This document shows positions 8,723 to 17,109 of a stretch of DNA of 36,375 bases, piece after piece. The notes beneath the pieces are model-generated. The model ran no database searches, was not told the DNA's origin, and saw only the letters and a program-made list of their open reading frames with translations. Made by a program: the position numbers and the translations under genes. The number at the start of each line of letters is the position of its first letter. Within the stretch, counting starts at the first letter, position 1. Origin of the DNA: DATJUF01 sp035524095 (GTDB lineage: Bacteria > Desulfobacterota > Binatia > Binatales > Binataceae); contig DATKPK010000222.1 in NCBI GenBank assembly GCA_035524095.1, forward strand, positions 1-36,375, in the 5' to 3' direction.

Positions 8723-8826
8723 CCATCGGTCAAAAGACAGAGGCGCCGTCACTGTTTCCGTGCCGGCGCTATCAACTTTTACTGAATGTCCGATACTTAA
8801 GTTAGATCGACCAACTGGCAGTTTTA

Positions 8827-9240
8827 CTAAAGCCTGCAGCTAGGCGGGCGCATTTGACGACGTTGAGCAATTCGCACATACCAGTCGATTATTCTACCCT
8901 CCGGTTTTCGGCCCAACAGATCGGTGAATAATCCATAGGCAAAGAGTGGCGAGTAGAAAATTAAAATACCTGCTACCGCTAGTGGCAGGTTCAAAATTAT
9001 CAGAAGACTCTGGAGGAAGAAGAGGATGGTGGAGATCGGCCACCGCCAAGCATCGTACTGAGAGCGAAGCCTACCGAAGAACCCTGGTGGAAAAGGCCGA
9101 AAGTCTGCTGCGGCACCGTATTTTACGAAACCAGCCACAGCAGCCAGGAAATAAAAGATAATAACCAAAATTATTGCGCGATAGATCAAGAGGAGATACC
9201 AAACTAACTCTAGTCCATGAATCCTAACTCTGGCGTGCAA
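8827..9240 (-). CDS. Small membrane protein, hypothetical
   Basis: A 137-codon frame opening with TTG at 9240, inside the last codons of ribF (17-base overlap), so translation would be coupled. The product has two or three hydrophobic segments: about residues 13-38 (LVWYLLLIYRAIILVIIFYF), about 67-85 and about 88-105 (LPLAVAGILIFYSPLFAYGL). Base composition is clearly more AT-rich than the neighbouring tol and ribF genes, with codons such as tta, ata and aga. That may mean recent acquisition or weak selection. No family recognised. The hydrophobic pattern argues for a real gene, but the TTG start keeps confidence moderate. The opposite strand has only a short, unconvincing frame. Confidence 0.5.
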   Translation of the reverse strand: MHARVRIHGLELVWYLLLIYRAIILVIIFYFLAAVAGFVKYGAAADFRPFPPGFFGRLRSQYDAWRWPISTILFFLQSLLIILNLPLAVAGILIFYSPLFAYGLFTDLLGRKPEGRIIDWYVRIAQRRQMRPPSCRL

Positions 9241-10153
9241 CGATTTCCTTCGCCTGTTTCACATCCGACGCGATCTGCGCCGCTAGCGCCGCCCCCGACT
9301 CAAACTTCTTCTCCGGCCGAATCCGCTCGATTATCTCCAGCTTCACTTCCTGATCGTAGATATCGCGATTGAAGTCAAAGATATGCGCCTCAATTGTCCG
9401 CTCCGGCTCTGCGAACGTCGGCCGCATCCCGATATTCGTAATCGATCCATGTGCGCTGCCATCCGCCAACACGATTCGCGTTGCATAGACTCCGTCGGGC
9501 GGCAGCAACTCCGTACGGCTCTGGAGATTCGCCGTCGGAAATCCGATCGTTCGCCCGCGCTCGCGCCCATGCACCACCGGCCCGCGCAAAAAATGACATC
9601 GCCCTAAAAGCCTCGCCGCCGTAATCAGGTCGCCTTCCCCGATCACTTCGCGTACCCGTGTCGAGCTCGCCTCGATTCCTTCCACGGCTACTGGCCCGAC
9701 GATCCGCGTCGCGAAACCGAACTCACGCCCCAACTCCGTCATCACCTGAGCGCTGCCCTTCCGCTGATAGCCGAAATTCACGCTGTGGCCCACCACGACG
9801 GTCCGCACGCCAATCCGCTTCACCAGGTATTCGCGTACGAATTCGCGCGGCGTCAGTCGGCTCAACTCCTGCGTAAACTCCAGCACCAGCACCGCGTCGA
9901 GGCCGGACCGCCCAAGCAATTCGAGCTTGTCTTCTGGCGTCAGGATTAGTTTCGGCGCCCGCTCTGGCGCCAAGACCTTAGCGGGCAACGGATCAAATGT
10001 CAGCGCAAAGGCGCTCCCATGCGCCTTGCGCGCCTCACTCATTGCGGTCTGCAAAATCTCCTGATGGCCCGCGTGAACGCCGTCGAAATTGCCGATCGCC
10101 ACCACCGGCACGGCATAGCCACGCAGCACTTCAGGATCGCGCGTTATCTGCAT
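9224..10153 (-). CDS. ribF: Bifunctional riboflavin kinase / FAD synthetase
   Basis: Converts riboflavin to FMN and then FAD. The N-terminal nucleotidyltransferase domain has AIGNFDGVHAGHQ (19-31) with the GNFDGVHxGH signature and EASSTRVRE, the equivalent of the family's ISSTxxR. The C-terminal kinase domain starts after about residue 185 and has RGRTIGFPTANL with the PTAN motif, then NIGMRPTF. The length of 309 residues is normal. A GAGGTGAG directly before the ATG at 10153 supports the start. It lies 40 bases after cpoB and is probably the distal part of the Tol-Pal transcript. FAD/FMN supply fits a window rich in flavoproteins, though ribF is a universal housekeeping gene. Confidence 0.95.
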   Translation of the reverse strand: MQITRDPEVLRGYAVPVVAIGNFDGVHAGHQEILQTAMSEARKAHGSAFALTFDPLPAKVLAPERAPKLILTPEDKLELLGRSGLDAVLVLEFTQELSRLTPREFVREYLVKRIGVRTVVVGHSVNFGYQRKGSAQVMTELGREFGFATRIVGPVAVEGIEASSTRVREVIGEGDLITAARLLGRCHFLRGPVVHGRERGRTIGFPTANLQSRTELLPPDGVYATRIVLADGSAHGSITNIGMRPTFAEPERTIEAHIFDFNRDIYDQEVKLEIIERIRPEKKFESGAALAAQIASDVKQAKEIVARQS

Positions 10154-10193
10154 CTCACCTCGTCGTCAGAAACCAAAGCGAATCGTAGGCCGA

Positions 10194-11240
10194 TCAGCCG
10201 TTCGCCATGCCCTGCATCATCGACTTCGCCGCCGCTGCTTCGGGGCTGTCCGGATGGTCATTCACGAGCTTCTGCAGCGTCAGTCGCGCATCGATCTGGT
10301 CGTTGATTTTCTGGAACGCCTCGGCCTCGCGCAGCATCGACGCGCTGGCGAATTTCCCACTCGGAAAACGCATCGTCACGTCGTTGAATTGCAGGATCGC
10401 CTGCTCATATTTGCCCATCTCGAATAACGCGTTGGCCGAAAAATACTCGGCCGGCTCGCTCAAGTCCGATTTCGGATAGTTGCGCTGCAACTGCTCGAAC
10501 TTGCCGATCGCCTGCTGATACATCCCGCCCTTCAGCGCGATCAGTCCCGCAGTGTATGGTTTGGCCGCCGGATCGCTGCTCGCCGCCGCCGCTTGCAGTT
10601 GCGGATCGATTTGCGCCTGCCACGGCCCTACGCTGTTGATCGGCGCAGGCGCGGGCGGCGCCTCAGTCGATGCCGTCTGATTATTGTCGGTATCGTCCTT
10701 GTCGTCACTGTCACTGGCGTTGTCATTGTCGTCGTCCGCTGTCTCGGCTGGCGACGCACTCGCGCCCGGCGCTCCATTAATCGCGAGCGGCGGTCCCGGT
10801 GCGGCCGGTGGTGGCGGAGGTCCATTGGCCGCGCTCGTTGCACCCGCATCGGGCGCAGGCGGCGTCCCACCTGCCGGGACGCCATTGGCCGCCGGACTCG
10901 CCGACGGATTCGGCGTCCCACCCAAGGGCACTGGACTCGCCGACGCATCCGGTTTCGCCCCATTCACTTGTGCTTCAAGTTTGGCGACTTGTTGTTCCAG
11001 CGTAGCGTTATCCCCGCCACCGCCATTGTGCTGCAGTTCGGTCACTTGATCGTTCAGATCGCCAACCTTTTGCTGCAATGCGCTGATCTGCTGCTGATCG
11101 CTCGCGACAATCGCACGCAAATCTGCGTTTTCAGTCGCCTGTGACTGATCTACCTGCGGCGCGCAGCCCGCCATCATAAGCGCGATCGACCCGGCGCCGA
11201 ACAGCGCCGCCAGCCGCTTCCAACCCGGGCCGGACTTCAT
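10194..11240 (-). CDS. cpoB: Tol-Pal accessory lipoprotein CpoB/YbgF
   Basis: Periplasmic TPR protein that links Tol-Pal constriction to peptidoglycan synthesis in model bacteria. From the ATG at 11240 (one base after the pal stop) the signal peptide ends in a lipobox LMMAGC, giving lipidated Cys26; E. coli CpoB is not a lipoprotein. A coiled coil follows (about 38-93, repeated Q/L heptads), as in the trimerising part of YbgF. Then comes a long low-complexity linker rich in Pro, Ala and Gly, including GPPPPPAAPGPP, and an acidic run ETADDDNDNASDSDDKDD. The last roughly 120 residues hold three tetratricopeptide units (GGMYQQAIGKFEQLQRNYP, MGKYEQAILQFNDVTMRFP, and INDQIDARLTLQKLVNDHP). An upstream ATG at 11333 lies inside pal and is less likely. 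Confidence 0.88.
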   Translation of the reverse strand: MKSGPGWKRLAALFGAGSIALMMAGCAPQVDQSQATENADLRAIVASDQQQISALQQKVGDLNDQVTELQHNGGGGDNATLEQQVAKLEAQVNGAKPDASASPVPLGGTPNPSASPAANGVPAGGTPPAPDAGATSAANGPPPPPAAPGPPLAINGAPGASASPAETADDDNDNASDSDDKDDTDNNQTASTEAPPAPAPINSVGPWQAQIDPQLQAAAASSDPAAKPYTAGLIALKGGMYQQAIGKFEQLQRNYPKSDLSEPAEYFSANALFEMGKYEQAILQFNDVTMRFPSGKFASASMLREAEAFQKINDQIDARLTLQKLVNDHPDSPEAAAAKSMMQGMANG

Positions 11241-11241
11241 C

Positions 11242-11781
11242 TCATTGCGCTTGCGATACCGCAAAATGGTCACGCCGATTCTGTGCCCAGCAATCCTCAG
11301 TCTCATCGGTGCAAAGCGGTAATTCCTTGCCATAACTTATCGTCGATATCCGATCACTGGATATCCCCAGCGTCGTCAAATAATCCTTCGCCGCCTGCGC
11401 CCGCTTGGCGCCGAGCGCGATATTGTATTCCTCAGATCCACGGTCATCGCAATGGCCCTCGACCTGCACATGCGTCGCCGGATTCTGTGTCAGCCAATCC
11501 GCATTCGCTCGCAGAATCGCATTATCCTGCGGCTGGATCGCATAGTCATTGTACCCAAAATGGATATCCGTCAGCGGTCCGCCGCTCCCATTCGCTCCCA
11601 ACTCGCCTTTCTGATACTGAGGCAGCGAACCGCTTGGGGGCATGTTCTGACCGTTCATGCCGGGACCGGTCGCCGAACTAAGCTGGCCCTCACCGCTTGT
11701 ATTCTTCTTCGACGAGCAGCCGGTTCCTACGAATGCGATAATCGCCAATACCAGCGCGGCCGTCCGCACACCCTGCCCCAT
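11242..11781 (-). CDS. pal: Peptidoglycan-associated lipoprotein Pal
   Basis: Outer-membrane lipoprotein that tethers the envelope to peptidoglycan and is pulled by TolA via TolB. From the ATG at 11781 (one base after the tolB stop) a short signal peptide ends in FVGTGC, giving lipidated Cys22. After a Gly/Ser/Asn-rich linker, the OmpA-like domain (about 75-178) shows VQVEGHCDDRGSEEYNIALG and RAQAAKDYL, including the Asp and Arg that bind diaminopimelate, then ISYGKELPL and AQNRRDHF. Three Cys occur in the mature domain (in EGHCDDRG and PLCTDETEDCW); a disulfide is possible. Translation is probably coupled to tolB and cpoB. Confidence 0.95.
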   Translation of the reverse strand: MGQGVRTAALVLAIIAFVGTGCSSKKNTSGEGQLSSATGPGMNGQNMPPSGSLPQYQKGELGANGSGGPLTDIHFGYNDYAIQPQDNAILRANADWLTQNPATHVQVEGHCDDRGSEEYNIALGAKRAQAAKDYLTTLGISSDRISTISYGKELPLCTDETEDCWAQNRRDHFAVSQAQ

Positions 11782-11782
11782 G

Positions 11783-13195
11783 TTACTCACCCATCCACCC
11801 CGACCACGAGGGATCCGAATCATTACCTTCTCCTTCCATTAACGGCCCAATTACGTTTCCGTCTTCAGCCCGCATCAAGTAAATCCGCGAGCCTCCACCA
11901 CTCCTCGATCCGTAAATTATATAGCGCCCGTCTGGCGACCACGCCGGTGATTCATTTGACCCTGATTGTGTAAGCTCACGCGGGTCGCCGCCACCAGCAT
12001 CAATTACATATATCTGAAAAATACCGCCCTCGCGGCTCTCATACGCTATTTTTTTACAATCGGGCGAAAAGGCCGGCGCCGTATTATACGAACCGTTATA
12101 CGTGATCCGCTGCGCCGACCCGCCGTTCACCGTGCCTACGTAAATCTGCGGCGTCCCCGACCGGTCCGACGTAAACGCCAGCTTCGTCCCATCCGCACAT
12201 ACCGACGGACTTACGTTAATCGCCTGATTATTGGTGATCGCGTTCAGCTCCCCGCCGGTCGAATCGACCAGGTAAAGATTCGTATTCCCGTTGCGCTGAT
12301 AGGCTGCCACGATATTCCCGCCGGGCGTCAGCGTCCCGCCCACCGCCTGCCCCAGCCCAGGATCGATGCGCGTTTCGGTCTGCTGTCCCAGATCGACCAG
12401 GTAGAGTTCCGGCGTCATCGATTTGTACGACAGATACAGCAGATGCCGCGCGCCACGATCGAGGCTCGGAAACAGGTTGATCGTCGGATTATCTGTCACT
12501 TTGAACAGGCTGCCGCCATCCATCCACGCCGTATAAATTTCCTTGAACCGTCCCCCGCCGGTCGAAACGAACGCAATTTTGCTGTCAAACGGCCCGGGCG
12601 TCCCAGTCACCGCCAGCATCACCGCATCCGCGAAACGCCGCGCCATCTCGCCGACGTCATGCGGGCTGCCGTTGAACTTCTTGCCCATCAGCCGCCGCTG
12701 CCCCGCGACGTCGAACAGCAGCGCCTCAACCTCGACGCTGCCACCGTTGCGTGTCACCGCCCCCTTGACGAGAAACTCCGCTCCGATCGATTTCCAGTCG
12801 TTGAAGTTGATTTGCCCGACGTCGAAGCCGGAGCTCTGCGCGTTCTCGATAAACGACGCCGGGTCAATCAGATGGAAATAGCTCGACAGCTTCAGGTCGC
12901 GCGTCAGCACTGTATCGAACGCGTTCGAGGTCTGACCTCCGTCGTCCCCACCGAGATTCTTCAGCGCTGACACCGCAATCGGGAACTCCGCCTGTCCGCC
13001 GGTGATCGGCATCCTGATCGGACCAGACGCCGCAGGCGCTCCCGATGCATCTGGCGCCGCTGATTCGTTCGGCGTTTGCGCCCTCGCCACTGGCTTCACC
13101 GATGCAGCGCCGAGTACCACTATCATCGCCGCGCCCAGCCACTTGGTTACCGCCGGCAACTTCTTCTTAGCCGTAATTGTAGTCCGCAGGCCCAT
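11783..13195 (-). CDS. tolB: Tol-Pal system protein TolB
   Basis: Periplasmic beta-propeller that shuttles between Pal and TolA. The signal peptide covers about residues 1-40 (LGAAMIVVLGAA then ARAQ). The N-terminal alpha/beta domain (about 60-200) includes TRDLKLSSYFHLIDPASF, typical of TolB. The propeller follows with repeated blades marked by AFTSDRSGTPQIYVG, AYESREGGIFQIYVID and IIYGSRSGGGSRIYLM, plus SPDG/SPDC turns. The 470-residue length is slightly above average because of an Ala/Pro-rich stretch after the signal peptide (about 41-58). It lies 44 bases after tolA and nearly touches pal. Confidence 0.95.
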   Translation of the reverse strand: MGLRTTITAKKKLPAVTKWLGAAMIVVLGAASVKPVARAQTPNESAAPDASGAPAASGPIRMPITGGQAEFPIAVSALKNLGGDDGGQTSNAFDTVLTRDLKLSSYFHLIDPASFIENAQSSGFDVGQINFNDWKSIGAEFLVKGAVTRNGGSVEVEALLFDVAGQRRLMGKKFNGSPHDVGEMARRFADAVMLAVTGTPGPFDSKIAFVSTGGGRFKEIYTAWMDGGSLFKVTDNPTINLFPSLDRGARHLLYLSYKSMTPELYLVDLGQQTETRIDPGLGQAVGGTLTPGGNIVAAYQRNGNTNLYLVDSTGGELNAITNNQAINVSPSVCADGTKLAFTSDRSGTPQIYVGTVNGGSAQRITYNGSYNTAPAFSPDCKKIAYESREGGIFQIYVIDAGGGDPRELTQSGSNESPAWSPDGRYIIYGSRSGGGSRIYLMRAEDGNVIGPLMEGEGNDSDPSWSGWMGE

Positions 13196-13239
13196 CCGCC
13201 CATCCCACGACGCTCTGCTCCGCGCCGCTAAGCTCCAGT

Positions 13240-14445
13240 CTATGATTTCATCTCGCCCAGCTTGAAGGTCGCTTCGACCCCCGCCGAGAACTCTCGCTGA
13301 TATTTCGGCGGCGGCGGCAGAAACGGTGCCGCCCGCTTGATCGCCCTCACCACCGAATCATCGAAGGCCGGGTCATTCGAGCTTGAGTTCACTCTGATTC
13401 CATTGAGTGTACCGTCTGGATTGATTCCAAACGTTACGATCGCCGTTAAATCGTTACTCCCGCCAGGAAAACTCCACGACTCCTTAATTTTCTCCTGCAC
13501 ATCCTTATAGTACAGCAGAAATTCTGTATCCTCTTCGATTCCGGCGCTTCCTTTCCCAGGACCGACTCCATATCCGCTCCCTTCGGTCGCATGCGAGGCT
13601 ACTACCGGCCCGCTCCCACGTTCTGCGTTTGCTTCCGCCCTCTGCGCCGCAGCCTTCTCGGCCTCTTCTCGTTCCACTTCCTTCAAATGAGCTTCGAGCA
13701 GCTTCCGATGTAATTCCTCAATCTTCTGCTTAACACTCGGCGTCGGCTTCGCGTTCGCGACCATCACTGACGGCGGATGCTTCCTTACCGTCGCGGGCGT
13801 CGGTTTGGGCGTCGCCCTGGGTCGTGGACGTGGCGTGGCTCGCGGCGTCGGCCGCGGAGTTGGTTTCGGCCGCGGCCGTGGCGTCCGCTTCGGATGGGGC
13901 GTCGGACTCGGGGTCGGTGCGGGCGTCTCTTCCGGGGTCGGCGCGATTGTCGCCACTACCGCCGGCATCGGCGTGCTCGCGGGTGTTTCTTCAGGGGTAG
14001 GAGTCGGCGTGGGTGTGGGTGTCGGCTTGATCGCGGGAGTCGGTACCGGCGTGACGTTCAGCGCGATCGCGTTCTTGTCATTCTCGACCGGCGGCGCTGG
14101 CGGCTTCGCCTCAGCCTTCACTTCGGGCGGCTTCGGTTCCTCGTGATGCTCTTCCGGAGGCTTCTCTTCCTTTTGCTGCTCTTGCCGCTCGTCATCTAAT
14201 GGCGGCAGCCGCGTCCCAAGGTCGCCCGCCGGAATGTTGTCCACGACCTTTACGGTATAAGCCGGCGGCTGCGTGAAATCTTGCCGCCATAGCCCCGGCA
14301 AAACGAAGATAACGAACCAGCCGATTCCTAGGTGTACTGCCGCCGATACCAGGATTGCCGCGGCGTAGCCCCAGCGCGCTGGCCGGTCGGCTTTCCTAGG
14401 GTCCGGCGCTGCCACGCTTCGACCTGCCCCCCGCCCGATCCTCAT
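13240..14445 (-). CDS. tolA: TolA/TonB-like energy-transducing protein
   Basis: Inner-membrane protein that transmits force from TolQR to TolB-Pal. One transmembrane helix (about 26-50, AAAILVSAAVHLGIGWFVIFVL). Then come an acidic/proline stretch with PPEEHHEEPKPPEVKAEA and an extended TP-, SP- and RP-repeat region (about 130-225, e.g. TPTPTPTPTP and TPRPRPKPTPRPTPRA). A short charged helix follows (KQKIEELHRKLLEAHLKEV), then a TonB-type C-terminal domain (about 310-400) with VTFGINPDGTLNGIRV. Classical TolA has a long Ala/Lys/Glu helix as its stalk, so this is TonB-like in design but sits in the tol operon. The ATG at 14445 overlaps tolR by 50 bases; a GTG at 14415 would reduce the overlap to 20. 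Confidence 0.88.
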   Translation of the reverse strand: MRIGRGAGRSVAAPDPRKADRPARWGYAAAILVSAAVHLGIGWFVIFVLPGLWRQDFTQPPAYTVKVVDNIPAGDLGTRLPPLDDERQEQQKEEKPPEEHHEEPKPPEVKAEAKPPAPPVENDKNAIALNVTPVPTPAIKPTPTPTPTPTPEETPASTPMPAVVATIAPTPEETPAPTPSPTPHPKRTPRPRPKPTPRPTPRATPRPRPRATPKPTPATVRKHPPSVMVANAKPTPSVKQKIEELHRKLLEAHLKEVEREEAEKAAAQRAEANAERGSGPVVASHATEGSGYGVGPGKGSAGIEEDTEFLLYYKDVQEKIKESWSFPGGSNDLTAIVTFGINPDGTLNGIRVNSSSNDPAFDDSVVRAIKRAAPFLPPPPKYQREFSAGVEATFKLGEMKS

Positions 14446-14854
14446 CCTCCGCCGGCATCTCGGTCACCATCCCCACGTTCTCGATTCCCGCCGCCTTCAG
14501 CGCCGCCATCGCACCAACCACGTCGCTATACGGCACCTCGCCGTCCGCGCGGATAAACACTTCCCGGTCCGGACGTTCTTCCGCGATCGCCGTCATCTTC
14601 TGGGTCAACTCCTCGGGACTCATCCGCGTGTCATTTAGATAAAGCTCACGCGACTTGGTGATCGAAACGATAAACGGCTGTTCCTTTCCCGGCAGCGAGG
14701 CCGCCTTTACCTTGGGCAGATCTACCTGGACGCCCTGCTGGATAATCGGCGCTGTCACCATGAAGATGATCAGCAAAACCAGCATCACGTCGACCAGCGG
14801 TGTCACGTTGATTTGCGATACCAGTGAACCGCGTTGTCCGGGCTCGAATGCCAT
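14396..14854 (-). CDS. tolR: Biopolymer transport protein TolR/ExbD
   Basis: Proton-channel partner of TolQ. The N-terminus MAFEPGQRGSLVSQINVTPL leads into one transmembrane helix (about 20-38) bearing the essential proton-relay residue Asp22 in TPLVDVMLVLLIIFMV. The periplasmic domain follows (PEELTQKMTAIAEERPDREVFIRADGEVPYSDVVGAM), typical of ExbD/TolR dimerisation domains. Length 152 residues, with a basic tail GGRSKRGSAGP. It lies 24 bases after tolQ and overlaps tolA. Confidence 0.94.
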   Translation of the reverse strand: MAFEPGQRGSLVSQINVTPLVDVMLVLLIIFMVTAPIIQQGVQVDLPKVKAASLPGKEQPFIVSITKSRELYLNDTRMSPEELTQKMTAIAEERPDREVFIRADGEVPYSDVVGAMAALKAAGIENVGMVTEMPAEDEDRAGGRSKRGSAGP

Positions 14855-14878
14855 CTGCTGAATTGCTCCGGCTGGCGC

Positions 14879-15580
14879 TTAGGACAGGAAATGGCGCTCG
14901 GCAATATTCAGAAACTCCGAGATGAAATTCTCCATCTCGGTCGCCAGCACCCGCACTCGCGCGATCAGAAAGTTGTAGAACATCTGAGCAGGAATCGCCG
15001 CGATCAGACCGACTGCGGTCGTGATCAACGCCTCGGCGATTCCTGGTGCCACCGCCTGGATATTCGAGCTATGCTCCGTCGAAAGGCCCAGAAATGCCGT
15101 GATAATCCCGATTACAGTGCCGAATAATCCAATAAATACGGCCGTCGAGCCGGTCGTGGCGAGAAACGTAATACCCTGTTCGAGCTTGGTGATCTCCACG
15201 TTCATCTGCCGCCGCATCGCCCGCGTCACGTTCTCGACTCCGCCTAGATCGGTCGAAAAGCTGCTATCCGCGCCCACCGCCTGCCGTTTCGCCCGCGTCA
15301 GTTGCAGCAGTTCTCGATAGCCCGCGCGAAACACCTGCGCCACCGGACTCCGCCCCATCTCGACGCTCGCGTTATGAATCGACGCCAGATTCTTCGATTC
15401 CCAGAAAATCGTCGTGAAGCGCTCCGACTCGCGCCGCGCACGTGAGATCTGCACTAACTTATAAAGGATGATACCCCAACTGCCGATCGAAAAGGCCGCC
15501 AGGATCAGCAGGACAGCCTGCACCAGCGGCCCCGAATCCAACAGCAGGCCCACCACCCCCATCCCATTGGGGCCATTCAC
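14879..15580 (-). CDS. tolQ: Tol-Pal system protein TolQ (ExbB family)
   Basis: Inner-membrane proton channel subunit that forms the motor with TolR. Three transmembrane segments: about 18-40 (LVQAVLLILAAFSIGSWGII), about 136-163 (TFLATTGSTAVFIGLFGTVI) and about 172-197 (GIAEALITTAVGLIAAIPAQ). The last two are the strongly conserved MotA/ExbB region. The cytoplasmic loop with charged residues is intact. It is the first gene of the seven- or eight-gene minus-strand operon, behind a recognisable promoter. Confidence 0.95.
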   Translation of the reverse strand: MNGPNGMGVVGLLLDSGPLVQAVLLILAAFSIGSWGIILYKLVQISRARRESERFTTIFWESKNLASIHNASVEMGRSPVAQVFRAGYRELLQLTRAKRQAVGADSSFSTDLGGVENVTRAMRRQMNVEITKLEQGITFLATTGSTAVFIGLFGTVIGIITAFLGLSTEHSSNIQAVAPGIAEALITTAVGLIAAIPAQMFYNFLIARVRVLATEMENFISEFLNIAERHFLS

Positions 15581-15615
15581 CAGCCGACCTCGCGGAGCAA
15601 ATTAGCTCGATCCTG

Positions 15616-15651
15616 CTTGGATATTATTGATGCCGCCCCCCTTATAGTCAA
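15616..15651 (-). promoter_or_regulatory. Predicted sigma-70 promoter of the tolQ operon
   Basis: Read on the minus strand, TTGACT at 15646-15651 (5 of 6 to the -35 consensus) and AATAAT at 15623-15628 (5 of 6 to the -10) are separated by exactly 17 bases. Transcription would begin near 15616, leaving a leader of about 35 bases before the tolQ ATG at 15580. This is the best promoter match in the window. Confidence 0.6.
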
Positions 15652-15974
15652 TTTATCTTCCCGCCAGCTTCTTCACGTTCCAAGCCTTATCTGCACCATC
15701 TTCGACGTAGTACAGCCCTTGACGTTTCATCTCGGGCTGATTTTATAGTCACCGCGTATGGATATTCGGCCAACCCTTGCATCTCACAAATCTAGTTAAT
15801 GTGCGTCCGCAACTCGGCGTGTCCGGCGTCGGCGTGATCAACATGCATGCAGCGATCCCGCGCCTTCCCGGCCGCTACATCCCCATTCCGCCTAAACACT
15901 GGCACGACTCCAAGATTGTGGTAGCGTAGCCACAGCACGTTTAGCCGTCAGCTTCTAGCTTCAGGAGGATTGCA
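15652..15974 (+). promoter_or_regulatory. Leader/intergenic region upstream of gap
   Basis: About 320 bases without a convincing gene. A GTG-started frame of 42 codons at 15801-15929 reads through several well-formed codons but has no Shine-Dalgarno and matches nothing I know; it may be a gene remnant. A partial dyad TGTGG..CCACA lies around 15917-15934. AGGAGG at 15963-15968 is the ribosome-binding site of gap. A TTGACG near 15719 has no well-spaced -10. Confidence 0.45.
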
Positions 15975-16979
15975 GTGGCAATCAAGGTCGCAATTAATGG
16001 CTTCGGCCGTATTGGCCGCATGTTCTACCGTGCCGCTCTCGACAAAAGAGACCTCGAGATCGTCGCCGTCAACGACATCACCGACGCTCCCACCCTCGCC
16101 CATCTACTCAAATACGACTCAATCCACGGGACTCTGCCACAGAGTATCAAGGCCGAAGGCGACACCCTGATGGTCGACGGGCACGCGCTCAAGGTCTATG
16201 CCGAACGTGACCCCTCCAAGCTCCCTTGGGCCAAGCTCGGCGTCCAGGTCGTCGTCGAATCCACCGGGCTCTTCACCGCTCGCGAGAAGGCTGCGATGCA
16301 TCTCACGGCCGGCGCTCGTAAAGTCGTTATCAGCGCCCCTGCCGAAAACGCCGACATCACCGTATGCCTCGGCGTCAATCATTCGAGCTACGACCCGGCC
16401 AAGCACGACGTCATCTCCAACGCCTCCTGCACCACCAATTGCCTCTCGCCGGTCGCCAAGGTACTCCATGAGAACTTCGGCATCATTCACGGCCTGATGA
16501 CTACCGTGCACAGTTACACTCAGGATCAGATGCTGCAGGACGGACCCCACAAGGACCTCCGCCGCGCCCGCGCAGCCGCGCTCTCGATGGTCCCGACTTC
16601 CACCGGCGCCGCCAAAGCTATCGGCCTCGTCCTGCCCGCCCTTAATGGCAAGCTCGACGGCATCGCGATCCGCGTCCCGACCCCCAATGTCTCCGTGGTC
16701 GACCTGACCGCCTCGGTCGAGCGTGACGCCGACGAGAAATCGGTCAATGCCGCGATGCTCGCAGCCGCCGAGCGCGAGTTGAAGGGCATCCTCCAGTACA
16801 GCGATGGCCCGCTCGTCTCCGTCGACTTCAACAACAACCCCTATTCCTCGATCTTCGACGCCCCCCTGACCAAGGTCCTCGGCAAGCGCCTCGTCAAGAT
16901 CTTCTCCTGGTACGACAACGAATGGGGCTATTCGAATCGCCTGGCTGACGTCACCGCTTTCGTCGCCGCCAAGCTCTAG
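15975..16979 (+). CDS. gap: Glyceraldehyde-3-phosphate dehydrogenase
   Basis: Oxidises and phosphorylates glyceraldehyde 3-phosphate with NAD. The N-terminal Rossmann motif INGFGRIGRM (7-16), the VNDITDAPTLAHLLKYDS segment whose acidic residue favours NAD, the active-site SNASCTTNCLSPV with catalytic Cys152, and His179 in TTVHSYTQDQ are all present. Length 334 residues is standard. The start codon is GTG at 15975, with AGGAGG ending 6 bases upstream. It is followed by pgk after 130 bases that contain a perfect hairpin. No triosephosphate isomerase gene follows, although gap-pgk-tpi is a common arrangement. Confidence 0.97.
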   Translation: MAIKVAINGFGRIGRMFYRAALDKRDLEIVAVNDITDAPTLAHLLKYDSIHGTLPQSIKAEGDTLMVDGHALKVYAERDPSKLPWAKLGVQVVVESTGLFTAREKAAMHLTAGARKVVISAPAENADITVCLGVNHSSYDPAKHDVISNASCTTNCLSPVAKVLHENFGIIHGLMTTVHSYTQDQMLQDGPHKDLRRARAAALSMVPTSTGAAKAIGLVLPALNGKLDGIAIRVPTPNVSVVDLTASVERDADEKSVNAAMLAAAERELKGILQYSDGPLVSVDFNNNPYSSIFDAPLTKVLGKRLVKIFSWYDNEWGYSNRLADVTAFVAAKL

Positions 16980-16994
16980 TCTGAACCATCATTG

Positions 16995-17032
16995 AGGATC
17001 GCCGCCGTGGCCTCTTACCCTGCGGCGATCCT
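16995..17032 (+). terminator. Perfect 11-bp hairpin between gap and pgk
   Basis: AGGATCGCCGC at 16995-17005 and its exact reverse complement at 17022-17032 enclose a 16-nt loop. Only a weak T-rich run follows (TACTCTTTCG), so it may act as a partial terminator or a stabilising/processing hairpin that separates gap and pgk expression. The right arm and flank resemble the hairpin at 33372-33431. Confidence 0.5.
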
Positions 17033-17109
17033 TACTCTTTCGCACTGATGACTGACCATTCGGGCGACTCCGCCACCAACTTTGACAAAGCTTCCGACAG
17101 GTACTCGCG

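Noticed and set aside
11966..12970. 334-codon open frame opposite tolB
   Set aside because: Arg/Pro/His-rich antisense shadow of tolB caused by GC-rich codons; no domain and no ribosome site.
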